DNA of 64,000 nucleotides from positions 14,116,270 to 14,180,269 of the forward strand of contig NC_052669.1 of the NCBI RefSeq assembly GCF_016802725.1, in the 5' to 3' direction. The DNA is from Solenopsis invicta. Taxonomy: Eukaryota; Arthropoda; Insecta; Hymenoptera; Formicidae. Positions 47,061-58,720 of this stretch are shown piece after piece (within the stretch, counting starts at the first letter, position 1; every line of letters starts with the position of its first letter). The translations under genes and the position numbers were made by a program. The notes under the pieces were generated by a model. It did not search any database, was not told the origin of the DNA, and was given only the letters and a program-made list of their open reading frames with translations.

Positions 47061-47503
47061 CTACGATGATTTTTCACGGAGTACGGATATCATTTGTAAA
47101 AAATGCAGGTTTAGCTTCAAAGTTGCGTAACTCGGTCAAAAAAAATCATAGAGAAATTTTTAAAAAAGCATTTTGTAGGTAAAATGTTGTAGTTTATGAA
47201 ATTTTATTTGAATTATTCGAACAAAATTTGTTGGTCGATCTGCAAAGTGTCAAAGATACAAAATTTTAACGAACAAAACAAGATGTGCTTTTTTACTGCG
47301 TAAGACAAGGAAGTTAAAAGAATTTTGAAAATCTGCTAGTAGAACGTTAAAGCTCGATCTTCAAGCTTCAAAATGCTTTTTGTATTTTTTACCTACGATG
47401 ATTTTTCACCGAGTTACAGTCATTTGAAAATAGCCTAATTTTTGGTGTCTGGAAAGTATTCCCTATTTTTTTTGGGTAGTGTATATAAATAAATATATAT
47501 ATA

Positions 47504-47753
47504 TGTACGGTTAAAAGGAAGACACTCTTCTTCAATTAATATAAATGTATTTCGCTATCTCATGGTTACAAGATTTCGGGAACGCACGCTCGATCGACCG
47601 TCATATTCAACTGTCGGTTAACAACTGCCCGCTTCCTTTTTCGCCTGCTTTTTTGTTATAACCCTTACATACCGTTACATACCTAAGCTCAAGCCCGTAA
47701 CAAGCGAGTACATCGCCCTAGCTCGACTCAAGATAACTATCTCTAAACCCACA
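47504..47753 (-). repeat. 3' LTR of the Gypsy element
   Basis: 250 bp; on the minus strand TGTGGGTTTAGAG...CCGTACA. Preceded by a purine-rich stretch (47754-47768) that fits a polypurine tract. Confidence 0.9.
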
Positions 47754-47870
47754 CTCGGCCCTCCTGACTAATTATTCGCCTCGAATAATTACTAACTGTA
47801 TCATTATTGTTATTATTATTATTTATCCAAAATTCGGCCTACTTGATTAATTATTCGCCTCGAGTAATTG

Positions 47871-50870
47871 CTACACACTCGACCAGGATTTCATAAATTC
47901 GGCGCAAGTACTAGTGCAACCTGGATCCTCTCCTGGATTTGCTCGTTTAACGTCATATGTATCGTTATATTTTACTTTTGTTACTACGTACGGTCCTAGA
48001 TACTTCGCGCGTAATTTCCGTCCTGGACACACTTGAGTGCGTTTAATCGCAACTAATTCTCCGACTTTATATTTCCGTGATGCCTTCCGATGTTTGTTGA
48101 ACGTTTTACAGTTCTCCTGTTGAATTTTTAATATGTGCTCTTTAGCTTTGCTTCTAAGAGAAGTGCGTTCATCATTAAATTGTTCTTGTAAGGCTTGCTC
48201 CAGGATTTCTTTTAAGCGTAGATCCTCCTTACATCGCATTTTCACTCCTGTTAGCAGTTCGAACGGACTTGTATTAATGCTTCTTTGATAAGAAGAATTT
48301 AAGATATTCTGTAGCTGGCGCACATGGCGATACCACTTGGTAGGATCTTCCAGTGACAACTTCGTGAGTATTGGGATTATGGTTCGATTAATTCTCTCCA
48401 CCTATCCGTTGGCTCTCGGCAAGCCCGTCGTAATCAGGACATGTTTAATTCCTTCGTTGTCGCAATAATCTTGAAACTCTTTCGACGAGAATGCTGTTCC
48501 TCTGTCTGAAATGATGCAGGCCGGGTTGCCAAATATTTGCTGTTGCGACTCCAATTTCTTAATTGCTTCTTGTGAAGTCGTACTCTTCGTTGGATACAGC
48601 CAAGTGAATTTAGTGAAGCTGTCTATCACAACTAAAATGTGATTGTATTTCTTGCTGGTGGATTCCAAGGGACCTACATGGTCTATGTGATACGTATGCA
48701 AAGGCACATCACCTTTAGGTAACGGATGGAGTTCACCTTCTTGTTTGCCTTGCTTTCGATTGGCAAGTATACAAGGGATACAGTTTGCTATTAACTTCTC
48801 CACTTTCTTCTTTAAATCCGGCATAAAGTATTCTTTTCGAATAGCATCTTCTGTTCTCTTTACCGATAAATGTCCCCTGTGATGAACTGCTTGAATGACT
48901 TCGTTCTGCATACGACTTGGAACTACCAATACATCTCTACCCTCGACGAATTTATACAGCACACCTCCCATTAACGTATACTTATTATCGGGTTTTAATT
49001 TCAATGTCTCTATTATCATTCTTAATTCTGAATCATCTGCTTGAGCTGCTTTTACTCTTGCTAAGATGCCGTCTTCGATTATCGTTATGACTGCGTTCCT
49101 GCTTAAAGCATCGACATGTCTCATTTTAGTGCCTGACCTATGCTCCAATGTATAGTCAAAATCTTCCAACTTTTCAGCCCATCGCCAGATTTTTGGAGAG
49201 ACTTCTTTCTTCCGCATGGTTTGCGTAAACGCTGCGCAGTCTGTCACTATCTTAAATTTTAAGCCAAGTAGATATATACGAAATTTCTCGAGTGCCTCTA
49301 TCACGGCTAACACCTCTAACTCGTAACTTTTATAATTTCTTTCGGCTTGTCGCGATTTACGTCTCATATATTGTACCGGATGTAATTTACCGTCTATACG
49401 CGATCGTTGCAATAATATTGCGCCCAATCCATCCTGACTGGCGTCGGTGTGCAGCTCTGTCTCGAGTGTCTGATCAAAAATCTGTAACACAGGCTCACTG
49501 CTTAATATTTGCTTTAATTTATTAAAAGCTTCTTTTTCTACTTCTCCGAATTGAAACATTATATCTTTACGCAGAAGGTCGCTTAAAGGTTTCGCCGTCA
49601 TTGAATATCCACTAACAAATTTACGAAAATATCCCGTAAGACCAAGGAAGCTTTGAACCTCTTTAATCGTCGTTGGTTCTGGAAATTGTGTTACTGCTTT
49701 TACTTTTTCCGGGGATGGCGATACCGTTCCATTCTCTATTATTTGACCTAAAAATTCAATACGTTCTTTCATAAACTCGCATTTTTTAGCATTTAACTCT
49801 AACCCGTAGTCGCGTGCTGTTATTAGCACGGCTTCTAATCTGTCCGCCGCTTGCCTAAAATTGGCCGCAAAAATTATAATGTCGTCTAAATACAGCGTCA
49901 TTATTCCGTCGTTAACTAGTGGTCGAAAAACTTGACTAATAAATCTTTGGAATACGGGAGGAGAGTTAGACAAACCGAAAGGAGCCTTTAAAAATTGATA
50001 TTGACCTTCATGTGTAATAAATGCAGTATATTTTCGACTTTCTTCGTCAACTTCTACATGAAAAAATCCGTTTTTGAGGTCAAGCTTACTAAATAGTAGT
50101 GCACCCTTTAATTTGTCTACCTGATCCTCGATCAATGGCAACGGATGCCTATCTCGTTCTATTATTCTATTGAGTGGCCGATAGTCGATGCACACTCGTG
50201 GAGAACCGTCTTTTTTCTTTACTACAACTACCGGACTCGCATATTCGGAAGAGCATGGCTCAATTATACCATCTCGGATCCATTCTTCTACCTGTTTCTC
50301 AACTATTATCTTTTTCGGCAAAGCTAATCTACGTGGTCTCTGAAAAATCGGCTTTTCGTCTTTAAGCGTTATTTTAAGTTTAATTCCCGTTGTTTTACAT
50401 TTTTTCGGCCTATAATCGATTATTAATTTTTTAACTCTATTCTTTGTTTCCGCGTCCGGAATGGCTTCAATGTCCGCTTGCGAATCTTCTGGAATATTAA
50501 TATGGGCAAGAAAATCAGTTTCCAATTTTTTATAAATAGTCACACCTTCTTGACTAAAATTCAAATTAGCTTGTTCTATTATATCCCTACCAATAATTAC
50601 TTCTACACTTATTGTCTCATAAGGTACAACATAGAACGTCAAAGGAAAGTCGTCACCGTCTATAAGAACTACAGCTTGAAAATAGCCCATGGCTTTAGAT
50701 TCGCCACCTCCAAATCCAGAAAATACGCGCGTCGATTGAACCAGTTCAAATTTTTTTAACTTTGTAAACGCGTCTTCCCGCATTAGACTAGCTGGACTTC
50801 CCGTATCTATGAGCGCTCTCAAATTCTCATTATTAATAACAACTTGCTTGATAACGTTAGTCAAGGACAC
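47871..50870 (-). pseudogene. pol: Gypsy pol: protease, RT, RNase H, integrase
   Basis: The frame runs for 822 codons from 50870 and continues, after a single in-frame TAG at about 48402, for another 176 codons to 47871. Aspartic protease LIDTGSPASLM; reverse transcriptase VCIDYRPLN, FSKLDLKNGFFHVEV, FGLSNSPPVFQR and YLDDIIIFA (active-site YLDD); RNase H TDASQDGLGAILLQ; integrase zinc finger H-x3-H...C-x2-C (HHRGHLSVKR...CIPC), core IDHVGPL and ISDRGTAF. The TAG falls inside the integrase core between the second Asp and the expected Glu region, just upstream of ERINRTIIP. A chromodomain is not evident. Protein order protease-RT-RNase H-integrase is that of Ty3/Gypsy. Confidence 0.92.
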
Positions 50871-50955
50871 GCTTACCAGATTGACCGCTTGTTCCGCATT
50901 CGAATTAGAACCGCTTACTCTTTTGTCAGTACAATTTTTCGCTTCGTGCCCGAAC

Positions 50956-52212
50956 TTATTGCAACTGAAACATTTTTTTCCTAGCGCAGTTCCTGGCGTG
51001 ATGTCCGCTTATACCACAATTAAAGCACCGTATTAGCGCTCCGTCCTCCCGGCTGTCGGTCGTCTTTCTTCCGTCCTCGCGCGAGAATTTCCTGCCCGCG
51101 TTCCTCGTCCATTCGTCTCGATTCTTCGTGTACTTCGATGTTTTATCCGCTTGACTTTTCCTTATTTTTTCGTAGGTCTCGAGTTTATCCTTAAACTCAC
51201 GAACGGTTTTCGCTCCATATAGTATCATTTTATTACCTATCTCGTCGTTGATGCCGTTAATCACATAGTGAATCAATGCGTCTACCTCCACTGCACCTCT
51301 TGAAGCCAGCTCTCTCATTGCTAAAAAAATATTCCTGAACGGTTTCTTCCTTTTTTATTCTTCGTTTTTCTAGCATTTTATGCAGCTCGGCGCTGGAGAT
51401 TTTTGTAGCAAACTCTTCTATTAACGCGTTCTTCAGTTTCTTCCACGTCTTAATGATTCCTCCGCTCTGTATGAATAATTTGGCTACGCCTTTTAGCGAT
51501 CTTTTTGCAAAGACTACCTTGTGTAGGTCGTCCCAGTCAAACATGGTAGCGGCTTCTTCAAAATCATTAATCCATCGTTCAATTGGATACGAATCGGTTC
51601 CATTGAATGCACGAACCGAATCCTCAACATCTTTATAGCTCAAAGTAAATTGTTTAGAGTCATTATTCGCATTTCTTTGTCTCCTATCTCTTTCAGATCG
51701 ACGATTGTTTCCTCGTTCCACACTGACTGTGCCTCCTCCCTCTTCGTCGGCATCAGCATCCTCGTCATTATCTTCATCGTTGATCCCGTAGGTATCATTC
51801 TCGACGTTATTTCCATCACCCTCGTTGTCAACGTCCTCCTCGTCATCCTCGTCCTCGTCGATTGCAAAGATCCTATATCCATCAGGGCCCTCACTATCCG
51901 CTCTCTTAATTGCTCAGCATTCCCGTTGTATGCAATGTCAAGAATATTGCAAATTGATATTAAATCGCCTATTGAAAATCTCATAGCATATTGAAGTTTA
52001 GCTCTGAACTCGGCAGAGTCGTCGCTAAATTCAAACCCGCGGAACTCTCGTAACCGCCGCCGGTTATTCCTATCTCCGTCTTCCTCGAAAATAAATTTAT
52101 GCATGACCACTATCACTGCTCGAGATGCTGTAGCAATTTTTTGTTTTATTGTAGGTATTTGCCCTAATTGCTCCATAATTTCGTCTATCGATTTTACTTT
52201 CACAAACGGCAA
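50956..52212 (-). pseudogene. gag: Gypsy gag, frameshifted
   Basis: N-terminal part (52212 to about 51870) starts MPFVKVKSIDEIMEQLGQIP and contains a SAP-like stretch, LISICNILDIAYNGNAEQLR. After a frame shift comes an Asp/Glu-rich linker, then the capsid-like region (51721-51257: FNGTDSYPIERWINDFEEAA and EEFATKISSAELHKML). A second shift near 51325 leads to the zinc-knuckle region CFNCGISGHHARNC (about 51000). A second knuckle, CFSCNKFGHEAKNC, lies in the next frame beyond a run of seven A's near 50978. The knuckle-to-pol frame change could be natural frameshifting; the others look like damage. Confidence 0.8.
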
Positions 52213-52420
52213 TTGGAGTTCTTGTGTTCGGCTCTGGAATGTTCTCGGTCACACGTGCGTTGTTCGTATATATGTTCTCTTTTTGGATTCTGGAATGTTC
52301 TCAATCCTTGCCTATTCGTTTGTCTCTCTTTTTTCCTACTCCGTTTTTTTTTCCACGTCTTTCCCCCGTTTTCTCGAAGGTTCTTGATTCTTACCTACTC
52401 GTTGTTTGTCTCTCTTTTCC

Positions 52421-52780
52421 CTACTCCGTCTGCTCCTCTTTGTCTCTCGTCTTGCGTTTTTCCCTGATTTTCTCGAACGTTCTCGATTCTTGCTTACTCG
52501 TTTTCTTGACTGTTTCTTCACGTTTTTCGTCTTTCCTTCGTCTTTCGTCCTTTCGTTTTTCGTCTGTCGTCTTTGCTTCGTCTTTCGTCTTTTCTTCGTC
52601 TTTCGTCTTTTCTTCGTCTTTCGTCTTTTCTTCGTCTTTCGTCTTTTCTTCGTCTTTCGTCTTTCCTTCGTCTTTCGTCTTTTCTTCGTCTTCCGTCTTT
52701 CCTTCGTCTTTCGTCTTTTCGTCGTTTCCTATTCTTCGTATTGCCTCGTTCTTCGTCTTTCGTCGCTTCTTTTTAAACAC
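52421..52780 (-). repeat. 18-bp tandem repeat in the Gypsy leader, potential charged upstream ORF
   Basis: About ten copies of an 18-bp unit (plus strand TCTTTCGTCTTTTCTTCG type). On the minus strand it is open for about 119 codons as KTKDEE repeats, starting at an ATG near 52780 and lying between the primer binding site and gag. It may be a leader ORF or simply a purine-rich untranslated tract. Confidence 0.6.
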
Positions 52781-52815
52781 TCATTAGCACTTTCTCTTTG
52801 GCTTGTTTTTTGGCA

Positions 52816-52829
52816 CGGACGAGCCCCCA
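52816..52829 (-). promoter_or_regulatory. Primer binding site, tRNA-Pro type
   Basis: The minus strand reads TGGGGGCTCGTCCG four bases after the 5' LTR. This is the start of the tRNA-Pro complementary site well known from murine retroviruses. Confidence 0.75.
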
Positions 52830-52833
52830 ATAT

Positions 52834-53079
52834 TGTAGGGTTAAAAGGGAGACACTCTTCTTCAATTAATATAAATGTATTTCGCTATCTCATGGTTACA
52901 AGATTTCAGGAACGCACGCTCCATCGACCGTCATATTCAACTGTCGGTTAACAACTGCCCGCTTCCTTTTTCGCCTGCTTTTTTGTTATAACCCTTACAT
53001 ACCGTTACATACCTAAGCTCAAGCCCGTAACAAGCGAGTACATCGCCCTAGCTCGACTCAAGATAACTATCTCTAAACC

Positions 53080-53083
<4 letters not shown>
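52834..53083 (-). repeat. 5' LTR of the Gypsy element
   Basis: 250 bp, TG...CA ends, four differences from the other LTR. It should hold the promoter; no clear TATA box was noted. Confidence 0.9.

Positions 53084-53143
<60 letters not shown>
53084..53143. repeat. (TA)n tract between Gypsy and hAT
   Basis: Pure TA dinucleotides; part of the interrupted microsatellite. Confidence 0.9.
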
Positions 53144-53146
<3 letters not shown>

Positions 53147-53164
53147 GGATGGGCATGATTGACA

Positions 53165-53770
53165 TTCAACGATTGACGATTGATGAATAAAAGTTTATTC
53201 ATTATTCGGCCTCTTATAAATGACGAATAAAAATTTATTCGTTATTCAGCCTCTCGTAAATAATGAATAAAAATTTATTCGTTATTCAACCACTTGTGAA
53301 TGATGAATAAAAATTTATTCGTTATTCGGCCTCTTATAAATAATGAATAAAAATTTATTCGTTATTCAGCTTCTCGTAAATAATGAATAAAAATTTATTC
53401 GTTATTCAACCACTTGTGAATGATGAATAAAAATTTATTCATTATTCGGCTTCTTATAAATAATGAATGAAAATTTATTCGTTATTCAGCCTCTTGTTAA
53501 TGACGAATAAAAATTTATTCGTTATTCAACCTCTCGTAAATAATGAATAAAAATTTATTCGTTATTCAGTTGCTTGTAAATAATGAATAAAACTTTATTT
53601 GTTATTCGGCCTCTTATAAATAATGAATAAAAATTTATTCGTTATTCAATCACTTGTAAATGATGAATAAAAATTTAATCATTATTAAGCTACTTAAAAA
53701 TGACGAATAAAAATTTAAAAGTTATTTAATCATTCTGTGAAATAATGAATAAGCACTTATCCTTTATTTA
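53165..53770. repeat. Subterminal tandem array of the hAT element, left
   Basis: About fourteen units of roughly 40 bp built on GAATAAAAATTTATTCGTTA with spacers such as CAGCCTCTTATAAATAAT. Each unit contains the palindrome GAATAAAAATTTATTC. Likely transposase binding sites, as hAT subterminal repeats often are; here the copy number is high. Confidence 0.85.
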
Positions 53771-54082
53771 ATACATCTTGAATAAGGAACAAAAATTTAT
53801 TTTCCTATTCAATTCTCTTTGAATAACAAAATAAACGACTGAAATTATTATTATTTTTATTCTATAAATTCTGAATAACGAATAAAGATTAACTTCTAAT
53901 TTTGCTTGTAACAAATAACTGCCTTACCATTAACTGACGATATATATAATAATAATTTAAAGTTATTTTATTGATAACTCAAGAATGTAAAGGATCATTT
54001 GAAAAAAATGTTATCTGTTCACATAGTTTTTAAAATTATTAATATAATATATTTATTACATGTGTATGTGCGTATACGTGTG

Positions 54083-54095
54083 CGTGCGTGCGTGC

Positions 54096-54137
<42 letters not shown>
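54083..54137. repeat. (TGCG)n/(GT)n microsatellite
   Basis: Simple repeat just downstream of the transposase stop codon; mirrored at 58622-58720. Confidence 0.95.
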
Positions 54138-54140
<3 letters not shown>

Positions 54141-54152
54141 CGCGCGCGTGTG

Positions 54153-56959
54153 TTACCATTTTTGTTTTATGTTGCTTGCTGTTAAAACTCGTCTTTCGAA
54201 GTTTTCATCCGTTAGTCTATTGTAGCGTGGCAAATTATGCATTGTTGCATATGAGAATAATCGTTCCACTGGAGCAGAAGAAGGTATCGGCGTATTATAT
54301 TTGATAAATAATTTCTTTACAATTGGATATGCGTTAATTGCAAATATATTTTCAGTACATGGCTCGTATATGTATCTTCGTACTTCCATTTCAGCATCAG
54401 AGTTTTCAAATGTTTCTAATGATGAAACGGAATTATTTCGTTCATCTCCAAAGTCAAAAAAATCATCATTTAAATTTTGATTGGAAGCAGTAATTGGTTG
54501 AATTCTACTTTCAATTCGGGCAGCATGCATCACAGCTTTATAAGCTTCTGATTGAGCAGTATCACTCAAGCATCCAATCCATTGTGTTTTGAATTTTGGA
54601 TGTACAATGGCTGCAATTGCTGCGAAACATCCGTTACCTTGAATATTGAAAAAATCGGTAAACCTTCTTTCAATGCTGCTTAATAAACCTTCTGCTATTG
54701 GTTGACAACAAACCAAATTACTGTGATTGCTAATGCGCCTTAATTTTTGGCGCAGAAAAACTAAGCATGGAAGTAGATACCCGTATGAACATTATGTTTC
54801 TCCTTGTAGTTTATCAATAGTTTCTGCAACTGGTCGTAAACATATGAGATATTCCTCGATATATTGAAAATCTGTATCTTTTAGGGGATTAGAAGTTTTA
54901 AGCTGTTCATTAGTCTCTAATATTTTTTCTCTTAAGAAAAATATTTGTTCTAGAGAATAGAATAATGAATTCCATCTAGTGAAAATTGGTTTTATTAGTG
55001 CTTTTCCTAGATTGTATTAAAATTTCTCTTTTTTTTTGGAGAACGTAATTGTTTCCACAATACTTCACATCGAGTAATGGTTTCATTGTGCCGTGCAGCT
55101 AGTGTTCTCGTACTTTTTATGCAATTTGTAACATCTGTAGTCGCAATTAAATTTAATGTGTGACTTGTACATCGATAATGTACTGATAACATTGCATTTA
55201 ATTGAAGATCAGGAAAATCTATTGGTATCGCCGGAATATTATTTAATAATTGATGTTCAATTATTTCTTCATCAGAAACACTTTCATTATCACTATCATC
55301 ATTGTCGAAATGATCAAGTGTACTTTCGTTAAATAAATTTAGAGATGATTGAATACCAAAGTCACGAAAAGCTTTTACAAAATTTGTTCCGTTATCAGTA
55401 ATAGTAGCAACAATTTTGTTGGTATTTAATCCAAAAGATGTATGAATTTCATGTATCAATTGTGCTAATCGATCATAAGAATGGGTTCCTGAAAATCGAC
55501 GGCAAGCAATTGCTGCTGATTTTCTAATTAAACTTTTGGAATCGATCCAGTGGACAGTAATTCCTAAAAATCGACGAGTACTACTTGTCCAGATGTCAGC
55601 TGTTGTACAAACGTAGTCAACTTCTTCATTTAATATGCGTTGTAATCCTTTCATATTTTGGCAATGTTGTTTCGCTATTTTTCTTCCTAAAGTACGTCTC
55701 GTCAAATGGTTAATAGAGACGTTTCCTCTTTTTGATAATAAGAGATCATCAAACATTTTGCGAAAGGAAGGCATATCAACTGTTGAGAGAGGTGCCATGC
55801 TCTCCAAAATATAATTTATTACATTTTTTTCATATTGATGTTGTAATGATAAATTTTGGTCTTCTTGTTGTGTATTTTCATCATCTAATTTTTGTTTCTT
55901 ATTTTTCACATAATTTAAATATTCATCTGGATACACAAATGGATGTGTTCTTTTCAAGTGAGAAATAAAATTAGAAGGTGAACGTAGCGTACCTTTAATT
56001 TTAAAAACTCAATATCAGGCTCAGATAAATAAGATTCTAATAAAAAGGAATATAAACGACAATGAGAGCCACGCCAGCCCATACAACACCAAAATCTTTC
56101 ATAAATATTTCACCTGAAAAAATGAAACGTTACAGAAAAATTCCTGAAATATCTCTACAACGATGTCTCTAGGATATCAAAATGTCCGTTTTTAAAATCT
56201 TGCAAAAATATTGCTGAAAGTTTTCTAAAATCTTTCTAAAATATTGGTGATCGTAATCCTATGAATATAATTAATTTAAAATTATTTCTGAAGTACTTTA
56301 AATCTAAAGTATACTTAACTTTAAAGTATATTCCAACTACTTAGCACACGTCGCTCGTCCACTCAGCAAAAGCAATACGCCGAGAATGGACTTAAAATAT
56401 TTTGCTCAGCCAGTCAGCAAAAGCACTAAAACAAATTTTCTGTTTGCATATATATTGATATACTCAAGCAAAAAATTTGCTGAATTCAACAAAATTTAAG
56501 AATTTCAATTTTTTAATTTATTGCACGTGATAGATTTCAGAAACGTTTCGTTGCAACAGAATCTTTCAGAAGTGTTGCACATGAAATGTGAAAAGTTCAA
56601 AATTTTTCTAAAAGCTCGGTATTGTATGGGAAGTCATCGTGTAATAATTATAAAATATATAAAATAATTATAAAGTATACAAGAATTGTCCTTTGTATCA
56701 TATTCGTACCTTCAATTCTTTTTTCGGAATTGCATAATTTGCATATTCCTGTAACAGTTCCTGTCAAGGATGAATTTTCAGCATCTAATTCGAAATATTG
56801 ACCGTCAAGATATGATGTCTCCTGACATTTAATCTTCAAGATTGTCAACTGATTGATGCTTTCCATAGCTGTAGAACCGGATGCACTCAAATCCAAAGAA
56901 TCAACATGTGCATCTATACTATTAATAGAGTCTTCTTCAACAGCAATTGGATTATCCAT
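54153..56959 (-). pseudogene. BED-type hAT transposase
   Basis: Exon 1, 56959-56710, starts MDNPIAVEEDSINSIDAHVD and ends in the first half of a BED zinc finger (ICKLC). Exon 2 from 55992 completes it (SNFISHLKRTH). Then the catalytic core: VCTTADIWTSSTRRFLGITV (Asp), KIVATITDNGTNFVKAF (Asp), MLSVHYRCTSHTLNLIAT, and at the end the dimerisation region PIPSSAPVERLFSYATMHNL. Breaks: a frame shift near 55010 (a run of nine T on the plus strand plus a further shift just after), and a TAA near 54795. The TAA also occurs in the right-arm copy. It resembles ZBED/hAT transposases of insects. Not functional as it stands. Confidence 0.85.
56078..56630. mobile_element. Small TIR element in the hAT intron, 553 bp
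   Basis: Ends CCCATACAACACC and, reversed, CCCATACAATACCGAGC. Inside, ATTTCACCTGAAA- and TTTCAGAA-type words recur in both orientations. No coding sequence. Target duplication is unclear. Confidence 0.5.
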
Positions 56960-57153
56960 TTTATATATTCCAAAATATTTACTACCTGTGCTCAAACAAT
57001 AAAATTTCAATCTCAATTATAGAATATATTATTTCTAATCTCTATTTCTAATCTTTAATCTTACCTGGACAAGAATTCACAACTACAATTACAACGAGTG
57101 GGAAATTATAGAAATGTTTCGCGTATTACTGTAAGCGAACGAGCAAGAAGCGT

Positions 57154-57450
57154 CTTTACCGAACTGTAGAACATTCGATACTGAGGCGTTTACGATATTT
57201 TTCGAGAAGTTATGTGAACACATAATATAGAGGAGAAAGAGGTCAAAGTGTTGTTTAACAGATTATAGACTCCAAAATATGTGCCATGTGACCTCTACTT
57301 TGTTGTCTTGTTTACATTACTTATGTGTTTTGAGTCTATAATCTGTTAAACAACACTTTGACCTCTTTCTCCTCTATATTATGTGTTCACATAACTTCTC
57401 GAAAAATATCGTAAACGCCTCAGTATCGAATGTTCTACAGTTCGGTAAAG
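57154..57450. repeat. Perfect 119-bp inverted repeat
   Basis: 57154-57272 and 57332-57450 are exact reverse complements by eye, with a 59-base spacer. It lies at the junction where the right arm of the hAT element begins and probably marks the rearrangement point. Confidence 0.85.
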
Positions 57451-58620
57451 TACACTTGATCATTTCGACAATGATGATAGTGATAATGAAAGTGTTTCTG
57501 ATGAAGAAATAATTGAACATCAATTATTAAATAATATTCCGGCGATACCAATAGATTTTCCTGATCTTCAATTAAATGCAATGTTATCAGTACATTATCG
57601 ATGTACAAGTCACACATTAAATTTAATTGCGACTACAGATGTTACAAATTGCATAAAAAGTACGAGAACACTAGCTGCACGGCACAATGAAACCATTACT
57701 CGATGTGAAGTATTGTGGAAACAATTACGTTCTCCAAAAAAAAGAGAAATTTTAATACAATCTAGGAAAAGCACTAATAAAACCAATTTTCACTAGATGG
57801 AATTCATTATTCTATTCTCTAGAACAAATATTTTTCTTAAGAGAAAAAATATTAGAGACTAATGAACAGCTTAAAACTTCTAATCCCCTAAAAGATACAG
57901 ATTTTCAATATATCGAGGAATATCTCATATGTTTACGACCAGTTGCAGAAACTATTGATAAACTACAAGGAGAAACATAATGTTCATACGGGTATCTACT
58001 TCCATGCTTAGTTTTTCTGCGCCAAAAATTAAGGCGCATTAGCAATCACAGTAATTTGGTTTGTTGTCAACCAATAGCAGAAGGTTTATTAAGCAGCATT
58101 GAAAGAAGGTTTACCGATTTTTTCAATATTCAAGGTAACGGATGTTTCGCAGCAATTGCAGCCATTGTACATCCAAAATTCAAAACACAATGGATTGGAT
58201 GCTTGAGTGATACTGCTCAATCAGAAGCTTATAAAGCTGTGATGCATGCTGCCCGAATTGAAAGTAGAATTCAACCAATTACTGCTTCCAATCAAAATTT
58301 AAATGATGATTTTTTTGACTTTGGAGATGAACGAAATAATTCCGTTTCATCATTAGAAACATTTGAAAACTCTGATGCTGAAATGGAAGTACGAAGATAC
58401 ATATACGGAGCCATGTACTGAAAATATATTTGCAATTAACGCATATCCAATTGTAAAGAAATTATTTATCAAATATAATACGCCGATACCTTCTTCTGCT
58501 CCAGTGGAACGATTATTCTCATATGCAACAATGCATAATTTGCCACGCTACAATAGACTAACGGATGAAAACTTCGAAAGACGAGTTTTAACAGCAAGCA
58601 ACATAAAACAAAAATGGTAA
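57451..58620 (+). pseudogene. Inverted copy of the hAT transposase 3' half
   Basis: Matches the minus-strand gene from LDHFDNDDSDNESVSDEEII to the stop, nearly base for base. It shares the internal TAA (about 57979) and has its own extra base near 58408 that shifts the frame before the dimerisation region. No 5' half and no start codon in the proper place. Confidence 0.85.
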
Positions 58621-58621
58621 C

Positions 58622-58632
58622 ACACGCGCGCG

Positions 58633-58693
<61 letters not shown>

Positions 58694-58720
58694 GCAAGCA
58701 CGCACGCACGCACGCACGCA
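58622..58720. repeat. (CA)n/(CGCA)n microsatellite
   Basis: Mirror of 54083-54137 but longer, showing independent expansion after the inversion duplication. Confidence 0.95.

Larger units (their letters stand above)
45715..47481 (-). mobile_element. Tc1-like element with long inverted repeats, 1767 bp
   Basis: Ends CACTACTCAAAAAAAAATAG (left) and, reversed, CACTACCCAAAAAAAATAG (right), with TA on both sides. The inverted repeats extend for about 420 bp (45715-46133 against 47053-47481). Inside are two GT tracts and only the C-terminal third of a transposase, so it cannot move by itself. Confidence 0.8.
47504..53083 (-). mobile_element. Ty3/Gypsy LTR retrotransposon, 5580 bp, nearly intact
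   Basis: Two 250-bp LTRs differ at only four visible positions (about 98.4% identical), so insertion is recent. The target site lies within the (TA)n tract (TATA on both sides). Order on the minus strand: 5' LTR, primer binding site, leader with tandem repeats, gag, protease, reverse transcriptase, RNase H, integrase, purine-rich CAGGAGGGCCGAG, 3' LTR. No envelope gene. Several frame breaks and one nonsense codon inactivate it. Confidence 0.92.

Noticed and set aside
47871..48401. Separate gene downstream of Gypsy pol, possibly an envelope gene
   Set aside because: It is the C-terminal part of integrase continuing after one stop codon; no signal peptide or membrane segment.
52224..52951. Long plus-strand open frames rich in Ser/Phe
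   Set aside because: They are the complement of the purine-rich tandem repeat in the Gypsy leader; no family resemblance and no start context.
57099..57114. GAGTGGGAAATTATA in the hAT centre resembles the block shared by A, C, D and E
   Set aside because: Only about 15 bases match and no CCCAGCA terminus is near, so coincidence is likely.
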